A stretch of 64,000 nt of DNA. It comes from Aestuariivirga litoralis. Its GTDB lineage: Bacteria; Pseudomonadota; Alphaproteobacteria; Rhizobiales; Aestuariivirgaceae. A program made the position numbers and the translations under genes. The notes under the pieces are model-generated. The model ran no database searches and had not been told where the DNA came from. It saw only the letters and a program-made list of their open reading frames with translations. This document shows, one piece after another, positions 19,452 through 27,640 of this stretch (positions are counted from its first letter, which is position 1; each line of letters starts with the position of its first letter). The stretch lies in NCBI RefSeq assembly GCF_003234965.1, contig NZ_QKVK01000001.1, positions 186,001 to 250,000 on the forward strand. Direction: 5' to 3'.

Positions 19452-19955
19452 GCCGGGTACCCGCGCAAGACCCGCCGCCCCCTTCAGCGCACCGGGCGTC
19501 AGTTCCAGATAGAGAAAGCGCCTGGGGTCGACAGGGCCGGGAAGGCCGATCTGCCCTTCCGGCAGCCGGGCGAATCCGACCTTGGCATAATAGGGCTCGT
19601 CGCCCACCAGCAGCACCAGCCCGTGGCCCTGCTCCCGGGCCCGTGCCAGGCCTTCGCGCATCAGCGCCAGCCCCAGCCCGAGGCCCTGCCGGTCCGGGTG
19701 AATCGCCAGCGGCCCCAGCAGCAGGGCCGGCGACCGGTCCTCGCCAATGGCGAGCGGCCAGAAGCTGATGGTGCCGGACAGGCCGACACCGGCATCGCGC
19801 GTCACCAGCGACAGGCCTGGAACAGGGTGGTTCCCTTCCCTCAGCCGGTAGGACGTCTTGCTGTGGCGGCCGGAGCCGAAGGCCAGGTCGAGCAGGTGCT
19901 CGACGGCATCATGATCGGTGGCGGTGGTGTCTTCGCAGGAAATGGGGCCGCACAT
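19392..19955 (-). CDS. GNAT-family N-acetyltransferase (YhbS-like)
   Basis: A 187-residue acetyltransferase with the acetyl-CoA-binding signature LLLGPLAIHPDRQGLGLGLALM and the following DEPYYAKVGFARL strand typical of the YhbS group, whose substrates are unknown. The final 25 or so residues are low in conservation and lie in the 60-base overlap with the convergent membrane-protein gene. It stands alone; about 216 bases with no evident gene separate it from the Nudix gene. Confidence 0.85.
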   Translation of the reverse strand: MCGPISCEDTTATDHDAVEHLLDLAFGSGRHSKTSYRLREGNHPVPGLSLVTRDAGVGLSGTISFWPLAIGEDRSPALLLGPLAIHPDRQGLGLGLALMREGLARAREQGHGLVLLVGDEPYYAKVGFARLPEGQIGLPGPVDPRRFLYLELTPGALKGAAGLARVPGSAAFAVPHAAQGEQQHCEA

Positions 19956-20171
19956 GGCTGTATCTCGGGCAAACAGGGCTTCGAAAGGGCGCCCGGGGCC
20001 CCGGAACGCAGGACGAGACGTCTGTGCGGAAGGGATGACCGGACGGGTTCAGGCGCGCGCGCTGCCGCGCGTGGCGCGGGCTCGTCGTCGCAGGCTGATC
20101 TGGTCCATCGCAGTCATGTTTCGCGCCTTAGCCTGTAGCGGACGGAACGTCAAGGTCAGGTAAACGGGTCC

Positions 20172-20651
20172 TCACCACAGGGCCGAGGGTGCCGTGCCGC
20201 CGATCACCTCGGCAATGCGCCGGCGGGTGCCCGGCGTGGTTCCGTCAGGCAGCGCCGACACCGGAAAGAAGCGTGCCTCCGCAATCTCGGCCCCCGGCGT
20301 GAAGCCCTGCTCGCGGAAGCGGCGCAGGATGTAGCAGGCCACGTGATCGCCCACGAACTGGGCGTCATTGAGGTAGATGCCATGCAGCTGCGGCGCTTCT
20401 TCCGCAACGATGCCGGCCTCCTCGCGCAGTTCGCGGATGGCGGCATCGGCGAGCGCCTCGCCGCGTTCCACCCCGCCGCCCGGCAGCAGCCAGCCCGGCG
20501 TATAGCCATGGCGCACCAGCAGGACCTGCGGCGGATCGCCCTTGAGCGCCAGAACGCGCGTGCCAAGCGTCATTCCGCGCGTCTGGCGATAGACGGCATG
20601 CAGGAATGGCTTCATGACGCGAAATGCGGCACGCTTCAGGGGCTCGGACAT
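20172..20651 (-). CDS. Nudix hydrolase
   Basis: A 159-residue protein with an intact Nudix box (LPGGGVERGEALADAAIREL followed by REEAGI). The N-terminal helix region (MKPFLHAVYRQTRGMTLGTR) is common in a group of alphaproteobacterial Nudix proteins of unknown substrate. It is transcribed divergently from the candidate ceramide synthase, whose ATG lies 73 bases away. Confidence 0.88.
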   Translation of the reverse strand: MSEPLKRAAFRVMKPFLHAVYRQTRGMTLGTRVLALKGDPPQVLLVRHGYTPGWLLPGGGVERGEALADAAIRELREEAGIVAEEAPQLHGIYLNDAQFVGDHVACYILRRFREQGFTPGAEIAEARFFPVSALPDGTTPGTRRRIAEVIGGTAPSALW

Positions 20652-20724
20652 GACACAGCGTTAGCGCCTCGCTCCTGTCTCGCCAAGCTTGAGTTCCCCC
20701 AGCGCGCTTGTTAAGCCTCTTGGC

Positions 20725-21867
20725 ATGACCCAGTCCGTCAGCGTCCGGCCGGTACGCGGCAAGGAAGACCTCAAGGCCTTCCTCGACGTGCCGTTCGCGC
20801 TCTATGCCGGTGATCCGAACTGGGTGGCGCCGCTCTATGTCGAGCGCTTCGAGCACCTCGATCCGCAGAAGAACCCGTATTTCCGCCATGCCGAGGTGGA
20901 GCTGTTTCTTGCCTTTCGCGGCAACAGGCCGGTGGGCCGCATTTCGGCGCAGCTCTGCCGCCTGCGCAGCGAGCGCTACCAGGATGGCGTGGGCCAGTTC
21001 GGCTTTCTGGAGGCCGAAAACGATCCAGACGTATTCGCGGCACTCATCGAGGCGGCCTCGGCCTGGCTGAAGCAGCGCGGCGCGACCGCCATGCAGGGGC
21101 CGTTCAGCTTCTCGATCAACGACGAGACGGGGCTGCTCATCTCAGGCTTCGGAACGCCGCCTTCGGTGATGATGGGCCATGCCCTTCCCTATTATGCCGA
21201 ACGCCTCGAGGCTGCGGGCTTCCGCAAGGCCAAGGACGTCATCGCCTATGACTTCATCGAACAGGGCGAGATGCCGCGGGCGCTCAAGTCCGCCTTCGAC
21301 AAGGCGACCGCCGACAAGGACGTGGTGCTGCGCCCTCTCGACAAGAAGCAGCTGATGAAGGAGCTGCAGACCGTCGTCTCGATCGCCAATGATGCGTGGT
21401 CGGACAACTGGGGCTTCGTGCCCTGGACCGAGGAAGAGATGACGGCACTCGCCAACAATCTCAAGATGCTGGTGACCGGCGACTATGTGGCGATCGCCGA
21501 ATACCGCGGCGAGCCCGCGGCCATGGCCATCACGCTCCCCAACATCAATGACTGGATCGCGGGGCTCGGTGGAAAGCTGCTGCCGCTGGGCTGGGCCAAG
21601 CTGGCGTGGAACCTGTTTGCGAGGCCGCCGGCGGCGGTTCGCATGCCGCTGATGGGCCTGCGCCGCAAGTATCACGGAACACCGGTGGGCGCCGTGCTCG
21701 GCATGGCGGTGATCGCGCGGGTCCGGAACTACCATGTCGGCCGCGGCACCACGCGGGGCGAGGCAAGCTGGATCCTCGAGGACAACATGCCGATGCGCCG
21801 CATGATCGAGAGCTTCGGTGGCAAGCCCTACAAGACCTACCGCATTTATGAGAAGTTAATCGGTTAG
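20725..21867 (+). CDS. GNAT-fold acyltransferase, candidate bacterial ceramide synthase (bCerS-like)
   Basis: A 380-residue protein starting MTQSVSVRPVRGKEDLKAFL, with a GNAT-like N-terminal half (LFLAFRGNRPVGRISAQLCR) and a second one (YVAIAEYRGEPAAMAITLPN; the end matches the GNAT tail GEASWILEDNMPMRRMIESF). Proteins of this length and type are usually annotated as N-acetyltransferase or hypothetical. Caulobacter bCerS, which N-acylates 3-ketosphinganine-type bases, is a GNAT-superfamily protein encoded near spt. The assignment here rests on fold and on lying in the same 10 kb as spt, acp, cerR and an acyl ligase. ATG 20725 starts where the conserved domain begins. Confidence 0.6.
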   Translation: MTQSVSVRPVRGKEDLKAFLDVPFALYAGDPNWVAPLYVERFEHLDPQKNPYFRHAEVELFLAFRGNRPVGRISAQLCRLRSERYQDGVGQFGFLEAENDPDVFAALIEAASAWLKQRGATAMQGPFSFSINDETGLLISGFGTPPSVMMGHALPYYAERLEAAGFRKAKDVIAYDFIEQGEMPRALKSAFDKATADKDVVLRPLDKKQLMKELQTVVSIANDAWSDNWGFVPWTEEEMTALANNLKMLVTGDYVAIAEYRGEPAAMAITLPNINDWIAGLGGKLLPLGWAKLAWNLFARPPAAVRMPLMGLRRKYHGTPVGAVLGMAVIARVRNYHVGRGTTRGEASWILEDNMPMRRMIESFGGKPYKTYRIYEKLIG

Positions 21868-21882
21868 GCGCTACCCGCGTGA

Positions 21883-21899
21883 GGCAGCGGCGTGCTGCC
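21883..21899 (+). promoter_or_regulatory. Hairpin in the gap between the GNAT and phosphoesterase genes
   Basis: GGCAGC-GGCGT-GCTGCC is a perfect 6-bp stem with a 5-base loop, 16 bases after the GNAT stop codon. There is no T-run, so it is more likely a message-stability or attenuation element than a terminator, if it functions at all. Confidence 0.3.
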
Positions 21900-21938
21900 A
21901 CCTGAAGTTCGTCCGTCAGTCAGAGTTCGACAGTACAC

Positions 21939-22859
21939 GTGTTCACCCTCGCCCATCTCTCCGACCTGCATCTCGGGCCCCTTCCGGCGGGCTCGGCGCA
22001 TCGTCACTTTGCCTTCAAGCGGGCCATCGGGGTGATGAACTGGCGCCTCAACCGCCACCGCGTGCACAGCCCCGCCGTGGCCCTGGCGGTGGCCGCCGAC
22101 ATCATGCGCAGCGCGCCCGACCACGTGGCCCTCACCGGCGACATCGTCAACGTTGCGGCGCGTGACGAGTTCACCGCCGCGGCGCGCTGGATGGACACCT
22201 TCGGCACGCCGGACTGGATCAGCTTCGTTCCCGGCAACCATGACTGCTACGTGCGCATGGCCTGGGAACATGGTCTCTTCCATCTCGAGCCCTACATGCG
22301 CGGCGACATGCGCGTGCCGCTCACCCAGGAAACGCCGCAGATCCTCACCCCCTTCCCCTATGTGCGGCTCAGGCGCAACGTGGCGTTGATCGGCCTGTCC
22401 AGCGGGGTGCCGCAGCCTTTGCACCGCGCCTCGGGGCAATTGGGCCGCACCCAGCTGAAATCACTCGCCGGCCTTCTCTCCGACCTGCGCGAGCGTGGCT
22501 ATGCCCGGGTGGTGATGATCCACCATCCGCCGCTGCCGGGCCTCGCCAGCCCGCGCAAGGCGCTGATCGACGCCAGCCTGCTGCGGGGCGTCCTGGAGGA
22601 ACACGGCGCCGAGCTGGTGCTGCACGGCCACAACCACGAACACATGCTGAACACCTTCAATTCACGCTTCGGCGCCGTTCACGTGCTGGGCGTGCCTTCC
22701 GCCTCCCTGATCGAGGACGAGCACCACCCGGTGGCAGCCTGGAACCTCTACCGCATCCAGCGCCAGGCAGGAAAATGGCAGATCGACGTGTCCATCCGCA
22801 GCTATGACCCGGCCAGCCGGCAGATCGCCCCCCTCACCGAATTCGCCCTTTCTTCCTGA
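21939..22859 (+). CDS. Calcineurin-like metallophosphoesterase
   Basis: A 306-residue phosphoesterase with the full metal-binding set: HLSDLHLG (residues 5-12), TGDIVN, PGNHDCY, MIHHPPLPG and LHGHNHEH. No signal peptide, so it is cytoplasmic. The start is a GTG at 21939, chosen because the first motif follows five codons later. Substrate unknown. Position just upstream of the lptFG-kinase group, and after the candidate ceramide synthase, allows a role in lipid phosphate or headgroup turnover, but that is inference only. Confidence 0.88.
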   Translation: MFTLAHLSDLHLGPLPAGSAHRHFAFKRAIGVMNWRLNRHRVHSPAVALAVAADIMRSAPDHVALTGDIVNVAARDEFTAAARWMDTFGTPDWISFVPGNHDCYVRMAWEHGLFHLEPYMRGDMRVPLTQETPQILTPFPYVRLRRNVALIGLSSGVPQPLHRASGQLGRTQLKSLAGLLSDLRERGYARVVMIHHPPLPGLASPRKALIDASLLRGVLEEHGAELVLHGHNHEHMLNTFNSRFGAVHVLGVPSASLIEDEHHPVAAWNLYRIQRQAGKWQIDVSIRSYDPASRQIAPLTEFALSS

Positions 22860-22922
22860 GCGGCGGCTGGCTAGATTGCAGCCCCAACCAAGCCCCCTCC
22901 CCTGCGGAAGCTGAAAACCATC

Positions 22923-24143
22923 TTGCTGCTCCCCATCCTCGACAGGCATGTCATGCGGCAGGTGTCCCTTCCCCTCGCGGGGGCGCTGATCATCGGCCTG
23001 CTGATGCTGCTGGCCGACCGCATGGTGCGCCTGCTCGACACCACGCTGGGCAAGAAGAACTCGTTTTCCGTGGTGTTCGAGATGCTGGCCTACCTCGTGC
23101 CGCATTACCTCGGCACCGCGCTGCCGGCAGCCCTGTTCCTCGGCCTGCTGCTGGGCTTCGGCAAGATGTCGGCCAATTCCGAGACGGATGCCTTCATGGC
23201 CTCCGGCATCGGCCTCAACCGCATGGCCCGGCCGGTGATCCTGATGGGCGTGGCGATCAGCCTGATCTCGCTCGTCATCATGGGCTGGCTCCAGCCCTAT
23301 GCCCGCTATGCCTACCGTTCGGTGGTCTTCGACGTGCAGAACGTCGAGGTCTTCTACCTGGCGGAGGAGGGCGTGTTCATGCAGGCGGGCGACCGCACCT
23401 TCATCATCGACAAGCTCAACCGCGCCACCAACGCCTTCGAGCACGTCTTCATCTACGAGAACAAGGACGACAAGGGCTCCGACACCGTCACCGCCTCGCG
23501 CGGGCGCCTGCTGGAAAGCCCGGCGGGCCAGCGGCCGACACTGCATCTCGAGGATGGCCACCGGCTCACCTTCAAGGCCGCCCCCGATGTGAATTCGGCC
23601 GATCCTGCCATCGGCGAGGCCACGGAGTTCGCCCTTGCCGACACGCCGCTTGGCCGCATCTCCAAGGACATCTTCCGCCCGCGCGGCGAGGACGAGCGCG
23701 AGCTGACGCTGCCGGAACTCTTCGCCGCCCTCGACAATCCGCCGCCCAAGTCGAGCCATGACGACGTCAGCTCGGAGCTGAGCGAGCGGCTGGTGACGGC
23801 GGCGAGCATCCTCATCCTGCCCTATCTCGCCATTCCCTTCGCCGTCGGCTCGCGGCGCAGCGCGCGCGGCTTCCGCACCGGCGTCGCGCTGGTGCTGATC
23901 GTGGTCTACAACGAGATCATCCACCAGGGCGCGTCGCTGTCGAACCACGGCGTGGCCTCGCCGTTTCTCACCATGTGGCTGCCCTGCCTGCTGCTGGCAC
24001 TGTTCGCCGCCTGGCGCTACATCGGGACCTGCTTCACGCTGCGCAACGACCCCGTGGGCGGGCTCATCGACCGCGTCGGCGACTTCTTCGGCGGCCTGCG
24101 CCACAGCGTGGTCCGCCGGCTTGGATGGGGAACAACGTCATGA
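22923..24143 (+). CDS. LptF-family lipid transport permease
   Basis: A protein of about 406 residues of the YjgP/YjgQ (LptF/LptG) family: three N-terminal membrane helices (ILDRHVMRQVSLPLAGALII...), a periplasmic beta-jellyroll domain (about 110-280) and three C-terminal helices. The motif GFGKMSANSETDAFMASGIG marks the cytoplasmic coupling region that contacts the LptB ATPase. LptFG normally extract LPS for the Lpt bridge. Start codon uncertain: TTG 22923 or the in-frame ATG 22953. It overlaps lptG by the ATGA pattern. The usual downstream lptD-surA-pdxA genes are absent, so LPS may not be its cargo. Confidence 0.85.
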   Translation: MLLPILDRHVMRQVSLPLAGALIIGLLMLLADRMVRLLDTTLGKKNSFSVVFEMLAYLVPHYLGTALPAALFLGLLLGFGKMSANSETDAFMASGIGLNRMARPVILMGVAISLISLVIMGWLQPYARYAYRSVVFDVQNVEVFYLAEEGVFMQAGDRTFIIDKLNRATNAFEHVFIYENKDDKGSDTVTASRGRLLESPAGQRPTLHLEDGHRLTFKAAPDVNSADPAIGEATEFALADTPLGRISKDIFRPRGEDERELTLPELFAALDNPPPKSSHDDVSSELSERLVTAASILILPYLAIPFAVGSRRSARGFRTGVALVLIVVYNEIIHQGASLSNHGVASPFLTMWLPCLLLALFAAWRYIGTCFTLRNDPVGGLIDRVGDFFGGLRHSVVRRLGWGTTS

Positions 24144-25216
24144 TGAAGATCCTCGGCTGGATGCTGAACCGCATGGTGGCCATCCGCTTCTTCGGCATCC
24201 TGTTCGGCATCTCCTTCTTCGTGCTGTCGCTGGACGTTCTCACCAACGCCAAGGACCTCCAGGCGCTGCGCCCCAACGACATGACGATCCTGCTGCAATA
24301 CATGCTCTACCGCGCGCCGTCGGTGCTGGTGAACTACATGGGCATCTCGATGCTGCTCGCCATGCTGCTCAGCCTCACCGAACTCAGCTACCGCAACGAG
24401 ATGGCGGCGATGTGGGCAGCCGGCGTGTCGCCGGCGCGCATCATCATCATGCTGCTGCCGCTGGCCTTCGTGGCCGGGGGGCTCAACTTCGTGCTCTCGG
24501 ACTCCGCCATCCCCGCCACCACCCCGCAGCTGCGCGACTGGGGCATCGGCGATTATGGCGCGGAAAAGCTGAAGCTCGGCGAAAAGGACCCGATCTGGAT
24601 GCGTGCCGGGCCCGACATCCTGCGCGCCGGCAGCGCCAATGGCGACTCGACCAGGCTCAATGACGTCATCATCTTCCGCCGTGACGACCAGGGCCTGCTG
24701 CGCGAGCAGATCTATGCCAAGTCGGCCGCGCTCGACGAGGGCCGCTGGACGCTCACCAAGGTGCTTGTCTACTACCGTGACAACCTGCAGCCCTCGCGGC
24801 TCGACACGCTGGTCTATTCCGGCAACATGAAGCCCGCCCAGGCCGGGGCACGCTCCGGCGCGCCGGAGGACATGGCGCTGACGGAACTGTTCTACTTCAT
24901 GGACAACCAGGGCTTCGGCATCCGCCCGGTCTGGGTCTACGAAACCTGGGCCAACAAGCGCATCTCGCTGTTCTTCTCCGGCCTGCTGATGATGGGCCTG
25001 TGCATTCCGCTCGCCACCCGCTTCCGCCGCGGCGGCGGGCTCGGCGCCCTGTTCGCGGTGGGCGTCGGCATCGGCTTCGTCTACTTCATCGTCGACGGCA
25101 TATCGCTCACCATGGGCGAACTTGGCTTCGTCAAGCCATGGCTGGCCGCCTGGCTGCCGATCCTCGCCTTCGGTTCGCTCGCCGTGGTCATGACCCTCAG
25201 GTCGGAGACGGTATGA
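24140..25216 (+). CDS. LptG-family lipid transport permease
   Basis: A 358-residue partner of the preceding LptF: N-terminal helices (MVAIRFFGILFGISFFVLSL), the coupling region LTELSYRNEMAAMWAAGVSP, a periplasmic jellyroll domain (about 120-260) and C-terminal helices ending near LPILAFGSLAVVMTL. Starts at ATG 24140, with a second ATG directly after. The stop overlaps the kinase start (ATGA), so permease and lipid kinase are translated together. Confidence 0.85.
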   Translation: MMKILGWMLNRMVAIRFFGILFGISFFVLSLDVLTNAKDLQALRPNDMTILLQYMLYRAPSVLVNYMGISMLLAMLLSLTELSYRNEMAAMWAAGVSPARIIIMLLPLAFVAGGLNFVLSDSAIPATTPQLRDWGIGDYGAEKLKLGEKDPIWMRAGPDILRAGSANGDSTRLNDVIIFRRDDQGLLREQIYAKSAALDEGRWTLTKVLVYYRDNLQPSRLDTLVYSGNMKPAQAGARSGAPEDMALTELFYFMDNQGFGIRPVWVYETWANKRISLFFSGLLMMGLCIPLATRFRRGGGLGALFAVGVGIGFVYFIVDGISLTMGELGFVKPWLAAWLPILAFGSLAVVMTLRSETV

Positions 25217-26181
25217 CAGGCATGCCGCAGCATGCCGGCGTGATCATCAATCCCCTGGCCGGCCGCGGCAACGGCAAGGGCCAGGCGCTGGCCGACACGT
25301 TGAAAGGCGACGCGGGCATCTCGCTGCATCTGCTTGAGCGCTTCGAGCACCTCGAGGGCGTGATCGACGACATGGCGCGGGACCGGGTGACCGACCTGTT
25401 CATCAGCTCCGGCGACGGCACCATCCAGGAAATCCTCACGCTGATCGCCGAACGCGGCGGCTTTCCCGTCCTGCCGCGCATCTGCCTCCTGCCGCATGGC
25501 ACCACCAACCTCAGCGCCAACGACCTCGGCTTCCGCAGTTCGTCGATCGCGGCACAGGCCCATTTCGTGCGCAGCCTGAACGCCACGGCACTGGTCAGCC
25601 GCAACACCATCCGCTGCGCCAATCCGGGCGACGGCAAGGTGCGGCACGGCATGTTCGTCGGCACCGGCGCCATTGCGGTCGCCACCCGGCATTGCCAGCA
25701 GGCCTTCAACGACCAGGGCGTGAAGGGCCAGTGGGCGGTGGCCAAGACGCTGATGTCGGCGGTGGGCAAGTATCTCTTTTCCGCGCCCGACCCCGCCGAT
25801 CAGTCACGCTTCGACCGGCCCTATGCCATCAGAGTCGAGGCCGGGGGGCGCCGCATCGCGGACGGCATGCAGCTCCTGCACATGTCGACGACGCTCGACA
25901 CGCTGCTGCTGCACAGCCACCCGTTCTGGGGCGGCAAGACCGCGCCGATCCGCACCACCGTGCTGCCCTATCCCGTGCCGTCGGTTCTGCGCTGGATGCT
26001 GCCCATCATGTATGGCGGCGAGAACCACGCCGCACCCGAGGGCGCAGTGAGCTTCAGCTCGGACAGCCTGGCGGTCAGCTCCGAGGCGATCTTCGTCATC
26101 GATGGCGAGTTCTTTCCGCCGCCGGCGGGTGAAGCCTTGCGGCTGGAGACCGGGCCGCTGTTCACCTTCGTGAGGGGCTGA
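25213..26181 (+). CDS. Diacylglycerol/sphingoid-lipid kinase-family protein, candidate ceramide kinase
   Basis: A 322-residue protein of the DAGK catalytic family: VIINPLAGRGNGKGQA (residues 10-25), the nucleotide loop ISSGDGTIQE (SGDGT at 66-70) and LPHGTTNLSAND (94-105). The usual GGDGT is SGDGT. The family phosphorylates diacylglycerol, sphingoid bases or ceramide. It is coupled to lptG and ends 7 bases from the convergent spt gene. A DAGK-like protein in the Caulobacter sphingolipid locus (CpgB) is a ceramide kinase, so ceramide or a ceramide precursor is the favoured substrate here; diacylglycerol remains possible. Confidence 0.8.
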   Translation: MTGMPQHAGVIINPLAGRGNGKGQALADTLKGDAGISLHLLERFEHLEGVIDDMARDRVTDLFISSGDGTIQEILTLIAERGGFPVLPRICLLPHGTTNLSANDLGFRSSSIAAQAHFVRSLNATALVSRNTIRCANPGDGKVRHGMFVGTGAIAVATRHCQQAFNDQGVKGQWAVAKTLMSAVGKYLFSAPDPADQSRFDRPYAIRVEAGGRRIADGMQLLHMSTTLDTLLLHSHPFWGGKTAPIRTTVLPYPVPSVLRWMLPIMYGGENHAAPEGAVSFSSDSLAVSSEAIFVIDGEFFPPPAGEALRLETGPLFTFVRG

Positions 26182-26188
26182 CGCGGCC

Positions 26189-27397
26189 TCAGCCGTTCGC
26201 CACCTTCTTGCCGTGGCCCTGCGCCACCACTGCACCGAACAGTTCGATGATGCGGTCGAGGTCGGCGTCGGTATGGGCCGCCGAGACGGAGCAGCGCAGC
26301 AGGCACATCTTGTTGGGCGTGCCGGGCGGCAGCGCGATGTTGACGTAGACTCCGGCCTTCAGCAGCGCGTTCCACATGGCAATCGTCGAAGGCTCGTCCG
26401 GGCAGCGCACCGCCACGACCGGGCTTGCCTCGTCGCAGCCGAGTTCGAGGCCCAGCGCCTTGAAGCCGCTGAACAGCCGCGCCGAATTGTCGGCGAGCCT
26501 GCGGCGCCGCTGCGGCTCCGCCGCCAGCTTGCGGATCGCCGCGATCGAGGTGGCGATCGACGCGGGCGATGACGACGCGGTGAACATGTAGGGCCGCATC
26601 GCGAAGCGCAGAAGCTCGAAATAGGGGTGGTTGCCGGCGCCGAAACCGCCGATGGCGCCAACGCTCTTCGAGAAGGTTCCGACCACGAAGTCCACCTCGT
26701 CCTCGAGGCCTGCCTCATCCGCGAGGCCACGGCCATGGGGGCCGAGCACGCCGAAGCTGTGCGCCTCGTCGACGAGCAGCTGGAAGCCGTGCTTCTTCTT
26801 CACCTCCACGAAGTCGGCGAGCGGGGCGCGGTCGCCCATCATGGAATAAATGCCTTCGAGGACCACCAGCTTGCCGCCGCCGTCTTCCTCAGACCGCGAC
26901 AGGCGCTTGTCGAGGTCGGCGGCGTCGTTGTGGCGGAAGCGCACCAGCTTGGCGCCCGACAGCGTGCAGCCGTCATAGATCGAGCTGTGCGAGTCGGCGT
27001 CGAGGTAGATCGTGTCGCGCGGGCCTGCGAGGCCCGACATCATGCCGAGGTTCGCCTGGTAGCCGGTGCTGAAGATGATGCAATGCCTGCGGTCGAGGAA
27101 GCGGGCGAATTCCTGCTCCAGCTCCTTGTGCAGCGCATAGGAGCCGTTGGCGATGCGCGAGCCGGTGGTGCCGGTGCCGAACTCCGCCAGCGCCTTCTGC
27201 CCGGCTGCGATGCACTCGGCATCGAAGGTGATGCCCATGTAGTTGTTGGTGCCGGCGAGGATCGTCTCGCGGCCCTCGATGATGGCGCGGGTGGGCGACA
27301 GCAGCCTCTCCATCACGGCGCCCACGGCGTCGCCGCCCAGCGCCTTCATGCGCGCGTGGCGCTCGGCAAGGCCTTCGAGCTTGGCAAGCAGGTCCAT
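26189..27397 (-). CDS. spt: Serine palmitoyltransferase (alpha-oxoamine synthase)
   Basis: A 402-residue PLP enzyme that condenses L-serine with an acyl thioester to 3-ketosphinganine. Family hallmarks: FGTGTTGSRIANGSYALH (73-90), LLVDEAHSFGVLG (207-219, with PLP-contacting Asp210 and His213) and GTFSKSVGAIGGFG with the PLP lysine at 244. The last closely resembles Sphingomonas serine palmitoyltransferase. The length suits the soluble bacterial enzyme. Identity over 8-amino-7-oxononanoate synthase or 2-amino-3-ketobutyrate ligase is supported by the dedicated ACP 3 bases upstream and by the cerR and acyl-ligase neighbours. Confidence 0.88.
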   Translation of the reverse strand: MDLLAKLEGLAERHARMKALGGDAVGAVMERLLSPTRAIIEGRETILAGTNNYMGITFDAECIAAGQKALAEFGTGTTGSRIANGSYALHKELEQEFARFLDRRHCIIFSTGYQANLGMMSGLAGPRDTIYLDADSHSSIYDGCTLSGAKLVRFRHNDAADLDKRLSRSEEDGGGKLVVLEGIYSMMGDRAPLADFVEVKKKHGFQLLVDEAHSFGVLGPHGRGLADEAGLEDEVDFVVGTFSKSVGAIGGFGAGNHPYFELLRFAMRPYMFTASSSPASIATSIAAIRKLAAEPQRRRRLADNSARLFSGFKALGLELGCDEASPVVAVRCPDEPSTIAMWNALLKAGVYVNIALPPGTPNKMCLLRCSVSAAHTDADLDRIIELFGAVVAQGHGKKVANG

Positions 27398-27400
27398 GTC

Positions 27401-27640
27401 CTACCCTTTCCTCGTGCGCGCCTCGACGACCGCGGCGAGGTCGGCCACCGTGCGCGTCTCCGACAGCACGTTGAGCGGAATCTCGATGTCGAAATGGTCC
27501 TCGACCTCCATCACGAAGTCCATCACCGTGACGGAGTCGATGTTGAGGTCGGTCGAGATGTCGGTCGCGGCGGAGAGAACCGTGCCATTGGTGTTGAACG
27601 GCTGCAGCAGCGTGCAGAGCTGGGTAACGGTGTCGGTCAT
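27401..27640 (-). CDS. Dedicated acyl carrier protein for sphingolipid synthesis
   Basis: A 79-residue ACP with phosphopantetheine attachment serine at residue 36 (LNIDSVTVMDFVMEVEDHF). ATG 27640 is supported by AAGGA eight bases upstream and by ATGA overlap with the cerR-like stop. It ends 3 bases before spt. In Caulobacter a specialised ACP next to spt supplies the acyl thioester, loaded by the neighbouring acyl-ACP synthetase. Confidence 0.9.
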   Translation of the reverse strand: MTDTVTQLCTLLQPFNTNGTVLSAATDISTDLNIDSVTVMDFVMEVEDHFDIEIPLNVLSETRTVADLAAVVEARTRKG

